DNA of 64,000 nt from Vicinamibacterales bacterium (lineage in GTDB: Bacteria; Acidobacteriota; Vicinamibacteria; Vicinamibacterales; UBA2999), in NCBI GenBank assembly GCA_041394705.1, contig JAWKHS010000007.1:276675-340674 (forward strand). The letters are read 5' to 3'. Under the pieces are notes generated by a model. It was not told the DNA's origin. It did not search any database and was given only the letters and a program-made list of their open reading frames with translations. A program made the translations under genes and the position numbers. Within the stretch, counting starts at the first letter, position 1, and each line of letters opens with the position of its first letter. This document shows, in pieces, positions 51,717 through 61,040 of this stretch.

Positions 51717-54700
51717 CTACGGGACTTCGAGCGAGAAGAAGACCAGCCGGGGCACGATGGCGCCGCCTGGCATGACCATGAAGCTCACGATGCCCGGCGC
51801 CTCCCCGGGCCCGCGCCCGACGACCACCTCGGGCTTGCCGGGCCCGCCGGCGAGCACGCCCACCGAGGCGTCCACGCTGGTGAAGCCCGCCGCGCCCGAT
51901 GGCGCGCCGAACACGAGCGCGCCCGACGTGAGCGACACGATGTTGATGAGGCCGCCCGATCCGCCGTCCGGCATGAGCAGCAGGTCGAGGCCGCCGTCGC
52001 CGTCGGCATCGCCGAGCGCGACACGCGACCCGTTGGGCGGCGCGATGACGGCGCCGGCCACCATGGAGCCCGTGCCGCCGCCGACCGACCACACGCGCAG
52101 CTCGCCCGGCCGGCCCGCCCCGGGCATCGTCGCGATCTGGAACGGCCCGACGATGGCGGATCCCGTGAACGGCTTCGCCGCCACGCGGACGCCGCCGCTG
52201 AAGGTGGACTCGTAGGCCTGGAACTGGCCCGCCATGACGGCGAGCGCCACGTCCACGTCGTAGATCCGCACGTCCGGCGCCCGGCCGCCTTCGGGAGCGA
52301 CGATGACCTCGCCGCGCCCGTCGCCATCGACGTCGGCGCACGCCACGTTCACGCCGCCGGTGAAGGTGCTCTCGAAGGCGTCGAAGGTCACGATCGACGA
52401 GACCACGCCGCCGGCGAGCGACACCACGCGCACCTGTCCGCCGCCCGGCCCCTGCGCGGCCACGACGTCGTCGAAGCCGTCGGCGTTCACGTCGCAGCTC
52501 GCCACCTTCACGCCGCCCTGGAACGAACGGAGGAAGGCGTAGAAGGACTGCATGGGCGCGCCGGTTCCGCTGAAGACCCGCACCTGCGGCGACTCACCGG
52601 GCCCGGTGCCCGTGATGATCTCAGAGCCGGAGGCGCCGTCGATGTTGCCGACCGCCACCGAGCGGCCGCCGCCCGGGCCGACCGCGTCGATCACGAACTC
52701 GGCCGTGTCGTTCGTGGCGTTCGGGTCCGCCGGCGTGCCGTAGAACCGGATCGCCGAGGCCTTGGTGACGCCGCCGGTTTTCGGCACGAACGTCATGCTC
52801 AGCGTGGCCGTCGCGCCCGGCGCGATCGGGCCGGTGTCCCAGGTGCCGGTCGTGGCGCTCGACGCGGTCGCGCTGCCCTGCGTCAGCGTCGCCGCGGCCA
52901 GGCTGAGACCGGCGGGGTTGTCCAGGATCACGGCGTAGAGCCCGCTCGCGGGCAGCGACCCGGCGTTGGTCACCGAGAAGCTCGTCGTGACCGGCTGGTT
53001 GATGGGCGCCGGCACCGACGTGCCCGTGCCCATCGACGACACGGCGTTCGCCGTGACCACCAGGTCCGCCAGCGGCGTCGTCGCGTCGACGATGAACGGA
53101 TAGCCGTCCACCATGCTGCAGTCCACGGCCGCCTGGTCGTTGTTGTCGAACACGGCCATGAACCAGAGCTGCACCGGCGTGCCGACCGGCAGCGACGGCG
53201 AGGCCTGGAAGGTGACCGACACGCTGCGGTTGCCGGCCGGGCCCACCGGGGTCAGGCCGGGCCACACGCACTCGAGCATGCCGGGCGTGACCGTGCACGA
53301 GCCGCCCGCGGACGGCGACGTGGACACGACCGTGATGCCGGGCGGCAGCATGCCCTCGATCTTGACGTCCTGCGCCTGGCCCGGGCCGGAGCTCTGCGTC
53401 GTGTAGCTGGCCGTGAACTGCGAACCGGCGACGATTGCGGTCGGCACCTGCTGGTTCAGGCACATCGACGCCTGGAAGTTCTCGCCGTCCGGCACGAAGC
53501 CGAAGTCCACGGTGAGGTTGCTGTCCGGATCGCCGTCGCCGTCGTTGGTAGGCTCGCCGCCCACGGTCAACGTGACCGCGCCGCTCCGGAACACGGTGCC
53601 CGACGTGCCGACGCCGTTGTCGTCGTTGTCGGTGTCGTTGTCCGGGTTCGGCGTGCTCGCGATGTCCGGACTCGACGGCCGGGCGAACGGCGCGCCGCCC
53701 ACCTGCGGCGCCACCACCTCGACGTAGTAGGTGCCGGGCTGGAGGTTCGAGAACAGGTAGTGGCCCGAGACGTCGGTCGTCGTCGTCGCCAGCACGGTCG
53801 TGCCGTTGGAGGCGATGAGGCGGAGCGTCACGCCCTGGAGGCCGATCTCGCCGATGTCGGCGATGGCGTTCCGGTTGCCGTCCCACCACACGAGGTTGCC
53901 GAGGGACACCACGCCGGTCTGGCCGAAGAAGCCGAAGTCCACCGTGAGATTGGAGTTCGGGTCGTTGTCGCCGTCGGTGGTGGGCTCGCTGTTGAAGGCG
54001 AGCGTCACCGGCAGGCTGCGGACGACCGCGCCCTGCGTCGTGCCGTTGTCGTCGTTGTTGGTGTCGTCGTCAGGGTCGGGTGCCGGCTCGTAGGCGTTGC
54101 CGGTCCCGGTGCTGCTCGACAGCCCGGCCGGAGGGACGACCTCGACGACGTAGTCGCCGGGCAGCAGGCCCGTGAAGAGATAGAAGCCGCCGCCGGCGGT
54201 CTGCATCGTGTTGAGCAGGGTCGTGCCGGTGCCGTCGTAGAGGCGCACGGTGACGCCGTCGATGCCAGGCTCACCGGCCGAGACGCGGCCGTCGTTGTTG
54301 TTGTCGCGCCAGACCAGGTCCCCGAGCGACATCAGGGCCGACTGGATGAGGCCGAAGTCCACGGTGGGATTGCTGGTCTCGCCGTTGGCGTTGGTGACGA
54401 TCGGCTCCTGCCCCGGCGTGAGCGTGATCGGGGCGCTGGTGATCGTGCCGCCCGTGTTGGTGCCGTTGTCGTCGTTGTCGACGTTGTTGTCGGGATCGGG
54501 GCCCGGCTCGTAGGCATTGGCCGCACCCGTGCTCGACCGGTAGTTCTGGGGCGGCGTGATCCGCACGCGGTAGTCGCCGGGCGTCAACCCGGTGAACCCG
54601 TAGATGCCCTGCGCGGTGGTCGCCGTGGTCTGGAGGACGCTGAGGCCCGCGGCGTCGAGCAGTTCCACCGCGATGCCGGTCGCCGGCGGCTCGCCTGGAT

Positions 54701-57503
54701 CGAAGAGCCCGTTGTTGTTGGCGTCGAACCAGACGAAGTTGCCGAGCGACAGCTTGTAGAAGCCGAAGTCGATCGTGAGGTTGGTGTTCGGGTCGCCATC
54801 GCCGTCGTTGGTGGGCTCGCCGTTCACCGTCAGCGTCACCAGATCGCTCACGATGCCCTGGCCTGGAATCGGCGCCGGCGCGCCGTGGTCGACGTTGTTG
54901 AAGTCGCCGGCGACCTGGCCACTGCTGTTCTGGTAGCCGGAGAGCGTCTGGGCCGGCGCGAACTCGCTGGCCGGAATCTGGACGAAGTAGTTCCCGGGCT
55001 GGAGCCCCGTGAAGAGGTAGAGGCCGGCGGCCGTCTGCGTCGACGCGACGACCGTGTCGGTGAGCGCGTTGAACACGTTGTCGCCGTTGTCGCGATACAG
55101 CACGACGTCGACGCCGCTGATCGGCTGCTCGCCGGCGTCCACGGCGCCGTTGTTGTTGGTGTCGTACCAGACGTAGTCGCCGAGGGCGAGCGTCTGCGTC
55201 GTGGTCGTGAAGCCGATGTCGTAGGTGTGGTTGTTGTGGCCGGCCGCGCCCGTGGTCACCGGGATCTCCGCGTTGGCGCCGACGAGCGACGCGTCGGAGT
55301 CGCGGCTGTCGCCGTTCGCGGTGGCGTCGCTGTTGGCCACGGTCAGGTGCCGGCCGCCGAGCGCGCCCTGGCTGGCGTTCACGCGGACGATGTAGCCCGC
55401 GGTGTTCGGCGTGAGCCCGGCGATGGTCGTGGAGGAGAAGTAGTACTGCCCGCCGTTGGCCGTGATCACGGTGGCGAGGACCGCGCCGCCGGGCGCGACG
55501 AGCTGCACGCTCACGCCGTCGAGGCCGGGCTCGTTGGCGTCCTGCACGCCGTCGCCGTCGATGTCGTCCCAGATGCGGTTGCCGATCTCGATCGGCGCGG
55601 CCTGGCAAATCGGCACGAACTCGCCGAGGCCGTTGGTCTTCGCGAAGGTGTTCTGGTTCGGGGCGCTCGGGGTCGAGTAGATGTTGTAGCCCTTGGCCTT
55701 CGTGCCCTCGGTGGCGAGCCCCGGCACCCGCGACAGCCACATGATGCCGCCGGCATTCGTGCTGAGGCCGGGGTTGAGCGACGAGGACATGACGTCCGGG
55801 AACCCGGGCAGCTGCAGCACGGCGCCCGCGTTCAGCTCCTCGTGCAGCACGGTGTTGGACTGGGCGTCGAAGAAGAACTCGCTGAAGAAGTACTCGCCGC
55901 CGCCCGGGCCCTGGTTGTTGCCGGCGCCCTGCGTGGGCCCGAAGGTCGTTGTCTGCGAATTCGACTCCAGCGTCCAGCCGCTGGTCAGATCGCCCTTCAC
56001 GTTGAGCTCGGTCAGGAGCGTGTCGCCGCCGGCGATGCCCAGCCACAGCAGGGAGTCGTTCGGGTTGTCGAACGCGTAGTGGCCGAACTGATCACCGGCG
56101 CGGTCGCGGAAGCCCAGGATCAGGTTGCCGTCCACGTCGAAGGCCAGGCCCGTGAGCATCGGCTGCGGGTAGGTGCCGACGTTGTCGATGTTGGAGGGGG
56201 TCGGCGTGCCCGTCCAGTTGGTGGCGAACGTGCCGCGCCACGGCAGCCAGTTGCCGGCGCTCAGGTGATCGAACCGCTGCACGGAGCCGCGCGGATACTG
56301 GAGCGAGATGTCGAGCAGCGGGGCCGATCCGAAGGTCATGGACGCCGGATCCAGCGCGTAGACGTAGGCGCGCAGGTTGGCCGCGCTCTGGGTCGACTCG
56401 GCCGAGTTCACCATGCCGACGTAGAGGAGCCCCTTGTAGTACTGCAGCGCGAAGGGACGGATGTCGGCCCCGCTGGCCGGCACGGCGCTGGCCGGAATCG
56501 GGACGGCCGCGCTCGTCGCGGCGCCGCCCGCCGTCGGGATCTTGTAGACGCGGCGATCGCCCAGGTTCACCACGTAGACGAAGGCGCCGTCGGGCGAGAC
56601 CTCGAGGCCGCCGAGCGAGATCTTGCCGACGGCGTCCCACGAGGCGTTGCCGTTGTCGCGGTTGTAGTCGGCGGGATCGTGGGGATCGGCGCCGGCGTTC
56701 GGCACCGTGGCGAAGAGCGTCGGCGCCCCCGACAGCGTGGTCGGGTCGAGCGCGTAGATGGCGCCGGGACCGCCGGGGCCGAACCCGGCGTGCTTCTTCA
56801 TGAAGGCGCTGGTGAAGAGCGCGCCCGTGCCCTGTGCGTACGCCAGGCCGTAGGTCGTGCCCACCTGCTGGGCCTGCACCATGAGGTTGTGCGACTGCGG
56901 CTGGAAGTACGCCGTGGCGCCGGTGCCGTTGGCGCCGGCGGAATACGGGAAGTCGACGACCACCGGCATCGCGGCGTTGGGCCCCGTCACCTGGTCGCCG
57001 AACACGTAGCAGCTGATGGCGAACGTCGGATTGTTCTGGCAGAAGCTCGCCGGATCGAGGATGGCGAGGTTGACGTTGGCGGTGTCGCCGTCCGGCACGA
57101 ACTGCACCGTGGTGCCGTTGCCGGTCGCCCCCGCGGCGAAACGGGACGGGAAGTACCCCGCCGGGAGGTTCGTGAACTCGACGCGGTAGGGCCCGGTGCC
57201 CGTCGCCGCGATCGAGTACGCGCCCGTCGCGGCCGCGCTCGTCGCCGATCCCCGGACCACCCCGGCCCCATCGAAGACCGTGACCGTGACGCCGCCGACG
57301 CCCCGGTCGACGGCGGCCGAGACCGTGCCCGAGCCGTTGTTGGTGATGCTCGTGGTGGTGTCGCGGAGGCCGTTCCCGTTGAAGTCCTCGAAAACGACGC
57401 CCGAGATGGTGCCGGAGGCCTGGGGCCGCCATTCCGTGAACACCAGGGTCGTCGAAGTGAGCAGAACCGCGACGATGAATCTGGAGGAGCGCAGGTGTGT
57501 CAT
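51717..57503 (-). CDS. giant secreted SdrD-B-repeat surface protein with FG-GAP-like C-terminus
   Basis: 1928 residues from ATG 57503. Signal peptide (SSRFIVAVLLTSTTLVF) followed by a first SdrD-B unit (GTISGVVFEDFNGNGLRD). Residues about 150-620 form a propeller-like region (FGDQVTGPNAAMPVVVDFPY, GNLIL..RDRAGDQFGHYA). Five SdrD-B repeats follow at about 634, 773, 918, 1056 and 1196, each opening like LSLGNFVWFDANNNGLFDPG; the D-x-N-x-D loops would bind calcium. A DUF11-like stretch (about 1330-1600) and an FG-GAP/integrin-alpha-like tail (DVNADGFDDVVAAQGPGGGQ, CADVDGDGRGEVIVAPEG) finish the protein. No LPXTG motif, which fits a diderm. Probably an adhesin or surface-layer component. The high-GC repeats leave long open frames on the opposite strand, which I do not consider genes. 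Confidence 0.88.
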   Translation of the reverse strand: MTHLRSSRFIVAVLLTSTTLVFTEWRPQASGTISGVVFEDFNGNGLRDTTTSITNNGSGTVSAAVDRGVGGVTVTVFDGAGVVRGSATSAAATGAYSIAATGTGPYRVEFTNLPAGYFPSRFAAGATGNGTTVQFVPDGDTANVNLAILDPASFCQNNPTFAISCYVFGDQVTGPNAAMPVVVDFPYSAGANGTGATAYFQPQSHNLMVQAQQVGTTYGLAYAQGTGALFTSAFMKKHAGFGPGGPGAIYALDPTTLSGAPTLFATVPNAGADPHDPADYNRDNGNASWDAVGKISLGGLEVSPDGAFVYVVNLGDRRVYKIPTAGGAATSAAVPIPASAVPASGADIRPFALQYYKGLLYVGMVNSAESTQSAANLRAYVYALDPASMTFGSAPLLDISLQYPRGSVQRFDHLSAGNWLPWRGTFATNWTGTPTPSNIDNVGTYPQPMLTGLAFDVDGNLILGFRDRAGDQFGHYAFDNPNDSLLWLGIAGGDTLLTELNVKGDLTSGWTLESNSQTTTFGPTQGAGNNQGPGGGEYFFSEFFFDAQSNTVLHEELNAGAVLQLPGFPDVMSSSLNPGLSTNAGGIMWLSRVPGLATEGTKAKGYNIYSTPSAPNQNTFAKTNGLGEFVPICQAAPIEIGNRIWDDIDGDGVQDANEPGLDGVSVQLVAPGGAVLATVITANGGQYYFSSTTIAGLTPNTAGYIVRVNASQGALGGRHLTVANSDATANGDSRDSDASLVGANAEIPVTTGAAGHNNHTYDIGFTTTTQTLALGDYVWYDTNNNGAVDAGEQPISGVDVVLYRDNGDNVFNALTDTVVASTQTAAGLYLFTGLQPGNYFVQIPASEFAPAQTLSGYQNSSGQVAGDFNNVDHGAPAPIPGQGIVSDLVTLTVNGEPTNDGDGDPNTNLTIDFGFYKLSLGNFVWFDANNNGLFDPGEPPATGIAVELLDAAGLSVLQTTATTAQGIYGFTGLTPGDYRVRITPPQNYRSSTGAANAYEPGPDPDNNVDNDDNGTNTGGTITSAPITLTPGQEPIVTNANGETSNPTVDFGLIQSALMSLGDLVWRDNNNDGRVSAGEPGIDGVTVRLYDGTGTTLLNTMQTAGGGFYLFTGLLPGDYVVEVVPPAGLSSSTGTGNAYEPAPDPDDDTNNDDNGTTQGAVVRSLPVTLAFNSEPTTDGDNDPNSNLTVDFGFFGQTGVVSLGNLVWWDGNRNAIADIGEIGLQGVTLRLIASNGTTVLATTTTDVSGHYLFSNLQPGTYYVEVVAPQVGGAPFARPSSPDIASTPNPDNDTDNDDNGVGTSGTVFRSGAVTLTVGGEPTNDGDGDPDSNLTVDFGFVPDGENFQASMCLNQQVPTAIVAGSQFTASYTTQSSGPGQAQDVKIEGMLPPGITVVSTSPSAGGSCTVTPGMLECVWPGLTPVGPAGNRSVSVTFQASPSLPVGTPVQLWFMAVFDNNDQAAVDCSMVDGYPFIVDATTPLADLVVTANAVSSMGTGTSVPAPINQPVTTSFSVTNAGSLPASGLYAVILDNPAGLSLAAATLTQGSATASSATTGTWDTGPIAPGATATLSMTFVPKTGGVTKASAIRFYGTPADPNATNDTAEFVIDAVGPGGGRSVAVGNIDGASGSEIITGTGPGESPQVRVFSGTGAPMQSFYAFLRSFQGGVKVASCDVNADGFDDVVAAQGPGGGQVRVVSLAGGVVSSIVTFDAFESTFTGGVNVACADVDGDGRGEVIVAPEGGRAPDVRIYDVDVALAVMAGQFQAYESTFSGGVRVAAKPFTGSAIVGPFQIATMPGAGRPGELRVWSVGGGTGSMVAGAVIAPPNGSRVALGDADGDGGLDLLLMPDGGSGGLINIVSLTSGALVFGAPSGAAGFTSVDASVGVLAGGPGKPEVVVGRGPGEAPGIVSFMVMPGGAIVPRLVFFSLEVP

Positions 57504-57537
57504 AGGGGCCGCCTGTGTCGAGGGAAAGACGGCCCGA

Positions 57538-57543
57538 ATTGTA
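57538..57543 (-). promoter_or_regulatory. -10 box TACAAT of the giant surface-protein gene
   Basis: TACAAT lies 34 nt upstream of ATG 57503 in an unusually AT-rich stretch (57,535-57,600). The -35 match is weak. Confidence 0.45.
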
Positions 57544-57629
57544 GCAGCGATGTATCGGACGGAATCGACACGAACATTAGTTTCGAATATGAAAGAGCGG
57601 CAGAAGGCCGGCGACTCGACCGTAGTCTG

Positions 57630-57659
57630 TTGACACCCCCGAAGGGCCCCGGGGATACT
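57630..57659 (+). promoter_or_regulatory. sigma-70-type promoter of metK
   Basis: TTGACA (57630-57635), 18-bp spacer, GATACT (57654-57659). The predicted start is about 57,666, just before the riboswitch. Confidence 0.7.
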
Positions 57660-57671
57660 GAAGGGTCTTCT

Positions 57672-57746
57672 GGCGCGGTGATTTCCCGACTTGATGGGCC
57701 GCGCCACGGCGGCGGAGGCCCGTCGCCGTTCCGGTGCCATCTAAGT
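57672..57746 (+). promoter_or_regulatory. SAM-II-like pseudoknot riboswitch
   Basis: Stem P1 is GGCGCGG (57672-57678) with CCGCGCC (57699-57705), closing a loop that starts TGATTT, the conserved opening of the SAM-II loop. ACTT-GATGG in this loop (57689-57697) pairs with CCATC-T-AAGT (57737-57746), giving the H-type pseudoknot with one bulged T. An extra stem, ACGGCG/CGCCGT, sits between P1 and the 3' strand. An intrinsic terminator follows, then metK. SAM binding would thus repress the SAM synthetase. The class assignment is by structure and short motifs, not by a covariance search. Confidence 0.68.
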
Positions 57747-57755
57747 TCGCGGAAG

Positions 57756-57787
57756 AGCCCGCGGCCAGTCGGTCTGCGGGCTTTTTT
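57756..57787 (+). terminator. intrinsic terminator of the metK leader
   Basis: AGCCCGC (57756-57762) pairs with GCGGGCT (57776-57782), followed by TTTTTT (57782-57787). CGCGG just upstream could pair with the 5' arm as an antiterminator. Confidence 0.8.
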
Positions 57788-57809
57788 GCGCCCGCCGTCG
57801 AGGAGCGTT

Positions 57810-58928
57810 ATGTCGAAGTTCACGTTTACGTCCGAGTCGGTCTCCGAGGGTCACCCCGACAAGGTGTGCGATTTCATCTCCGACTCCATCTTGGACGCCT
57901 GCTTCGCCCAGGACCCGCAGAGCCGGGTCGCCTGCGAGACGCTCGTGAAGAGCGACCACGTCGTCCTGGCCGGCGAGATCACCACCAACGCGACCTTCGA
58001 CTACGACAAGGTCGTCCGCGAGGCCGTCAAGGAGATCGGCTACACGGATCCGTCAGAGCCGTTCTGCGACACGACGCTGAAGATCATCTCCCTCATCACG
58101 CGCCAGTCCAACGAGATCTCCCAGGGCGTCACCGCCACCACGAGCCAGAGCGGCGACCAGGGCGCCGGCGACCAGGGCATCATGTTCGGCTACGCCACCG
58201 ACGAGTCGGACGAGATGATGCCGCTGCCGATCCTCCTGGCGCACAAGCTGACGCACGCGCTCGCCCAGGACCGCAAGGCGGGACGGGTGGACTTCCTGCG
58301 CCCCGACAGCAAGTCGCAGGTGTCGGTGGCCTACGACGGCAACACGCCCACCGGCGTCACGTGCGTGGTGGTCTCGACGCAGCACACGCCGGCGGCCGAC
58401 CAGGCGAAGATCACGGAGTACGTGCGCGAGGATCTGGGCCCGCGCGCACTCGGCAAGTGGTGGAATCCCGCCGCCACGATGTTCGTCAACCCGACGGGCA
58501 GCTTCACCCACGGCGGGCCGTCGGCCGACGCGGGCGTGACGGGCCGGAAGATCATCGTGGACAGCTACGGCGGCTGGGGCCGGCACGGCGGCGGCGCGTT
58601 CAGCGGCAAGGACCCGTCGAAGGTGGATCGCAGCAGCGCCTATTTCTGCCGCTACGTGGCGCGCCAGGTCGTGGCGAAGGGCTTCGCGAAGAAGGCCGAG
58701 ATCCAGGTGGGCTACGCCATCGGCATGGCCAAGCCGGTGTCGGTCAAGGTCGACACGTTCGGCACGGGGGACGAGGCGGCAGCGGCCGACTTCGTGATGC
58801 AGAACTTCGACTTCCGGCCGCGCGCGATCGTCGAGACCTTCGACATGCTGCGGCCGATCTACCGCCAGACCACCAACTACGGACACTTCGGGCGCCCGGG
58901 ACTGCCCTGGGAAGCCACCGCGAAGTAA
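57810..58928 (+). CDS. metK: S-adenosylmethionine synthetase
   Basis: 372 residues from ATG 57810 with GAGGAG 6 nt upstream. Landmarks: FTSESVSEGHPDKVCDFISD (ATP and metal binding), GDQGAGDQGIMFGYATDES (signature 1), and GGAFSGKDPSKVDRSSAYFC (signature 2, glycine-rich loop). It makes SAM from methionine and ATP; it is a cytosolic tetramer. Slightly shorter than the 380-400 residues of most bacterial MetK. Expression is likely controlled by the SAM-II-like leader and terminator. Confidence 0.97.
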   Translation: MSKFTFTSESVSEGHPDKVCDFISDSILDACFAQDPQSRVACETLVKSDHVVLAGEITTNATFDYDKVVREAVKEIGYTDPSEPFCDTTLKIISLITRQSNEISQGVTATTSQSGDQGAGDQGIMFGYATDESDEMMPLPILLAHKLTHALAQDRKAGRVDFLRPDSKSQVSVAYDGNTPTGVTCVVVSTQHTPAADQAKITEYVREDLGPRALGKWWNPAATMFVNPTGSFTHGGPSADAGVTGRKIIVDSYGGWGRHGGGAFSGKDPSKVDRSSAYFCRYVARQVVAKGFAKKAEIQVGYAIGMAKPVSVKVDTFGTGDEAAAADFVMQNFDFRPRAIVETFDMLRPIYRQTTNYGHFGRPGLPWEATAK

Positions 58929-58933
58929 GGCGG

Positions 58934-59260
58934 TCAGCGGGCCGCGCCGGCGCAGGCCACGCAGGTGGTCGCGCTCGGCAGCGCGGCGAGCCGGGCGGGC
59001 GCGATCTCGCGCCCGCACCTGGCGCACTTCCCGTACGTGCCGGCATCGAGACGATGGAGGGCGGCGCGAATCGCGGCCGCCTCCGCCCGGCTGGCGTCGT
59101 CGAGGCCTTCGAGCACGTCGTCGTTCTCCAGCTCGATGGCGCGCTCCTGCCAGTCGCGGTCCGCCGTCCGCCGCAGGTCGCCGCTGATGCGATCGACGCG
59201 GCGTAGCAGCGTGGCGAGCCGACCTTCGAGATCGGCGCGGATGGCCGTCAGATTCGACAT
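58934..59260 (-). CDS. DksA/TraR-family zinc-finger protein
   Basis: 108 residues from ATG 59260. A coiled-coil N-terminal part (LTAIRADLEGRLATLLRRVD, ...ELENDDVLEGLDDASRAEAA) leads to a four-cysteine zinc finger, YGKCARCGREI ... TTCVAC. DksA-family proteins insert the coiled coil into the RNA polymerase secondary channel. The canonical DxxDxA tip is not obvious, so this may be a TraR-like or other variant. Convergent with metK, 5 bp between stops. Confidence 0.88.
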   Translation of the reverse strand: MSNLTAIRADLEGRLATLLRRVDRISGDLRRTADRDWQERAIELENDDVLEGLDDASRAEAAAIRAALHRLDAGTYGKCARCGREIAPARLAALPSATTCVACAGAAR

Positions 59261-59470
59261 GCCGCCCCCCGCGACCGAGTGATCAAGAACGGTGCCGCCA
59301 CGGCCGTCGCGGATCGCGCCGCGAAGCGCGGCCGGCGGCGGACCCACCCCGGCCGGCGCGGGAACTTCGGCGACCGCCGCGGGATCTCCCACGAACGAGG
59401 GCCCGTGGCCCCCCGAGGGACAGCCGCCGGTCCGGGCCGGGCCGGCGCGCGCCTTGCACGTCGACACGGG

Positions 59471-61024
59471 GTGATCACCGAGGACCAGCGCGCGGTGCTC
59501 GACTGTCTGTCCCGGCCGGACACCTACGGGCCGGGCTGTGGCCGCGTGGACCGGATCGACACCCACAGCGCGGTGGTGTTTCTCGCGGGCGACAGGGCCT
59601 ACAAGCTGAAGCGGGCCGTACGCTACGACTACCTCGACTTCTCCACGGTCGAGCGTCGGAAACGCTTCGTCGAGGCCGAGTTCGCCCTGAACCGGCGGAC
59701 GGCGCCGGCGCTGTACCGCCGAGTGGTGCCCCTCACGAGAGGCGAAGACGGCGTGTTGACGCTCGACGGCCAGGGGACACCCGTCGAGTGGCTCCTCGAG
59801 ATGACCCGCTTCGACGGCGAGGCGCTGTGCGATCGGCTGGCCGAGCGCCAGGCCCTGCCCCTGTCGGCCATGCCCCGGCTGGCCCATGCCGTGGCGGACA
59901 TGCACGCGGGCGCGGACGTCCGGCCCGAGTTCGGCGGCGCGGCCGGCATGCGGTGGGTCGTGGATGGCAACGCGCAGGCCTTCGAGGCGGCCGGCGACGG
60001 CGTCTTCCCCGTGGACGGGCGCCGGCGGCTGGCGGCCGCCGTGGAACGGGCGCTGCGGAGCACGGCCGGCGCGCTCGACGCCCGCCGGGAGCGCGGTCTC
60101 GTGCGGCAGTGCCACGGAGATCTCCACCTGCGCAACCTCGTGATGCTCGACGGCGTGCCCACGCCCTTCGACGCGGTGGAATTCAACGACGACATCGCGT
60201 GCACCGACGTCTTCTACGATCTCGCCTTCCTGCTGATGGACCTGTGGCGGCGCGGCCTGCCCCGCCACGCCAACCTCCTGCTGAACGAGTACGTGCGCCT
60301 CACGGGCGACGTGGACGGCCTGGCGGCGCTGCCGCTGTTCCTCTCGTGCCGCGCGGCCGTCCGGGCGAAGACGAGCGCCACGGCGGCGGCCGTGGTCGGC
60401 GGTGCGTCGGCCGGCGCGTTGCGCGACACGGCGCGCGAGTACCTGGCCATGGCCGTCGAGTTCCTCGCGCCCCCGCCGCCGGTCCTCGTGGCGATCGGGG
60501 GGCTGTCCGGCGCCGGGAAGTCCGTGACGGCCGCGGCGCTGGCGCCGACGCTCGGCCCCGCGCCCGGCGCGCTGCACCTGCGGAGCGACGTCGAGCGGAA
60601 GGCGCTCCTCGGCGTGGACCCGCTGGCGACGCTCGGCGAGGACGCGTACTCCGCCGACATGTCCGGGCGCGTCTACGAGCGGCTGCTCGGCCTGGCGCGC
60701 GGCGGGCTCGCGGCCGGGCACGGCGTGATCTGCGACGCCGTCTACGCCGACGCCGCCCGCAGGACGGCGCTCTCGCGCGTGGCCGACGAGGCCGGCGTGC
60801 CGCTGGTGGGACTGTGGCTCGACGCGCCGCCCGAGGTGCTCGTCGCCAGGGTGGCCGCACGGCGCGACGACGCCTCCGATGCCACGCCCGAGGTGGTCCG
60901 GCGGCAGGTGGCCGCAGGTGTCGCGCCCGGGGACTGGACGCGCGTGGACGCGTCGGGCGACGCCGGCACGACCCTGGATCGGGTGACCGCCGCGCTCGAT
61001 CGGCGCCGGGTCCCGCATCGCTGA
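59471..61024 (+). CDS. aminoglycoside-phosphotransferase-like / P-loop kinase fusion
   Basis: 517 residues from GTG 59471. The N-terminal part (about 1-330) is a protein-kinase-like APH domain: AYKLKRAVRYDYLDFSTVER (lysine), then LVRQCHGDLHLRNLVMLDGV (catalytic loop HGDLHxxN) and FDAVEFNDDIACTDVFYDLA (DxD metal site). The C-terminal part (about 338-517) is an AAA_33-type kinase with Walker A AIGGLSGAGKSVTAAALAP, LRSDVERKALLG and ICDAVYADAARRTALSRVA. This two-domain fusion is widespread, but no substrate is established. An upstream extension in the same frame lacks conserved sequence. Confidence 0.85.
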   Translation: MITEDQRAVLDCLSRPDTYGPGCGRVDRIDTHSAVVFLAGDRAYKLKRAVRYDYLDFSTVERRKRFVEAEFALNRRTAPALYRRVVPLTRGEDGVLTLDGQGTPVEWLLEMTRFDGEALCDRLAERQALPLSAMPRLAHAVADMHAGADVRPEFGGAAGMRWVVDGNAQAFEAAGDGVFPVDGRRRLAAAVERALRSTAGALDARRERGLVRQCHGDLHLRNLVMLDGVPTPFDAVEFNDDIACTDVFYDLAFLLMDLWRRGLPRHANLLLNEYVRLTGDVDGLAALPLFLSCRAAVRAKTSATAAAVVGGASAGALRDTAREYLAMAVEFLAPPPPVLVAIGGLSGAGKSVTAAALAPTLGPAPGALHLRSDVERKALLGVDPLATLGEDAYSADMSGRVYERLLGLARGGLAAGHGVICDAVYADAARRTALSRVADEAGVPLVGLWLDAPPEVLVARVAARRDDASDATPEVVRRQVAAGVAPGDWTRVDASGDAGTTLDRVTAALDRRRVPHR

Positions 61025-61040
61025 CGCGGCGTCCGCGTCG

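Noticed and set aside
53760..57809. Plus-strand frame running through the giant surface gene into metK
   Set aside because: Antisense shadow of SdrD-B repeats; metK has its own SD and leader at 57,810.
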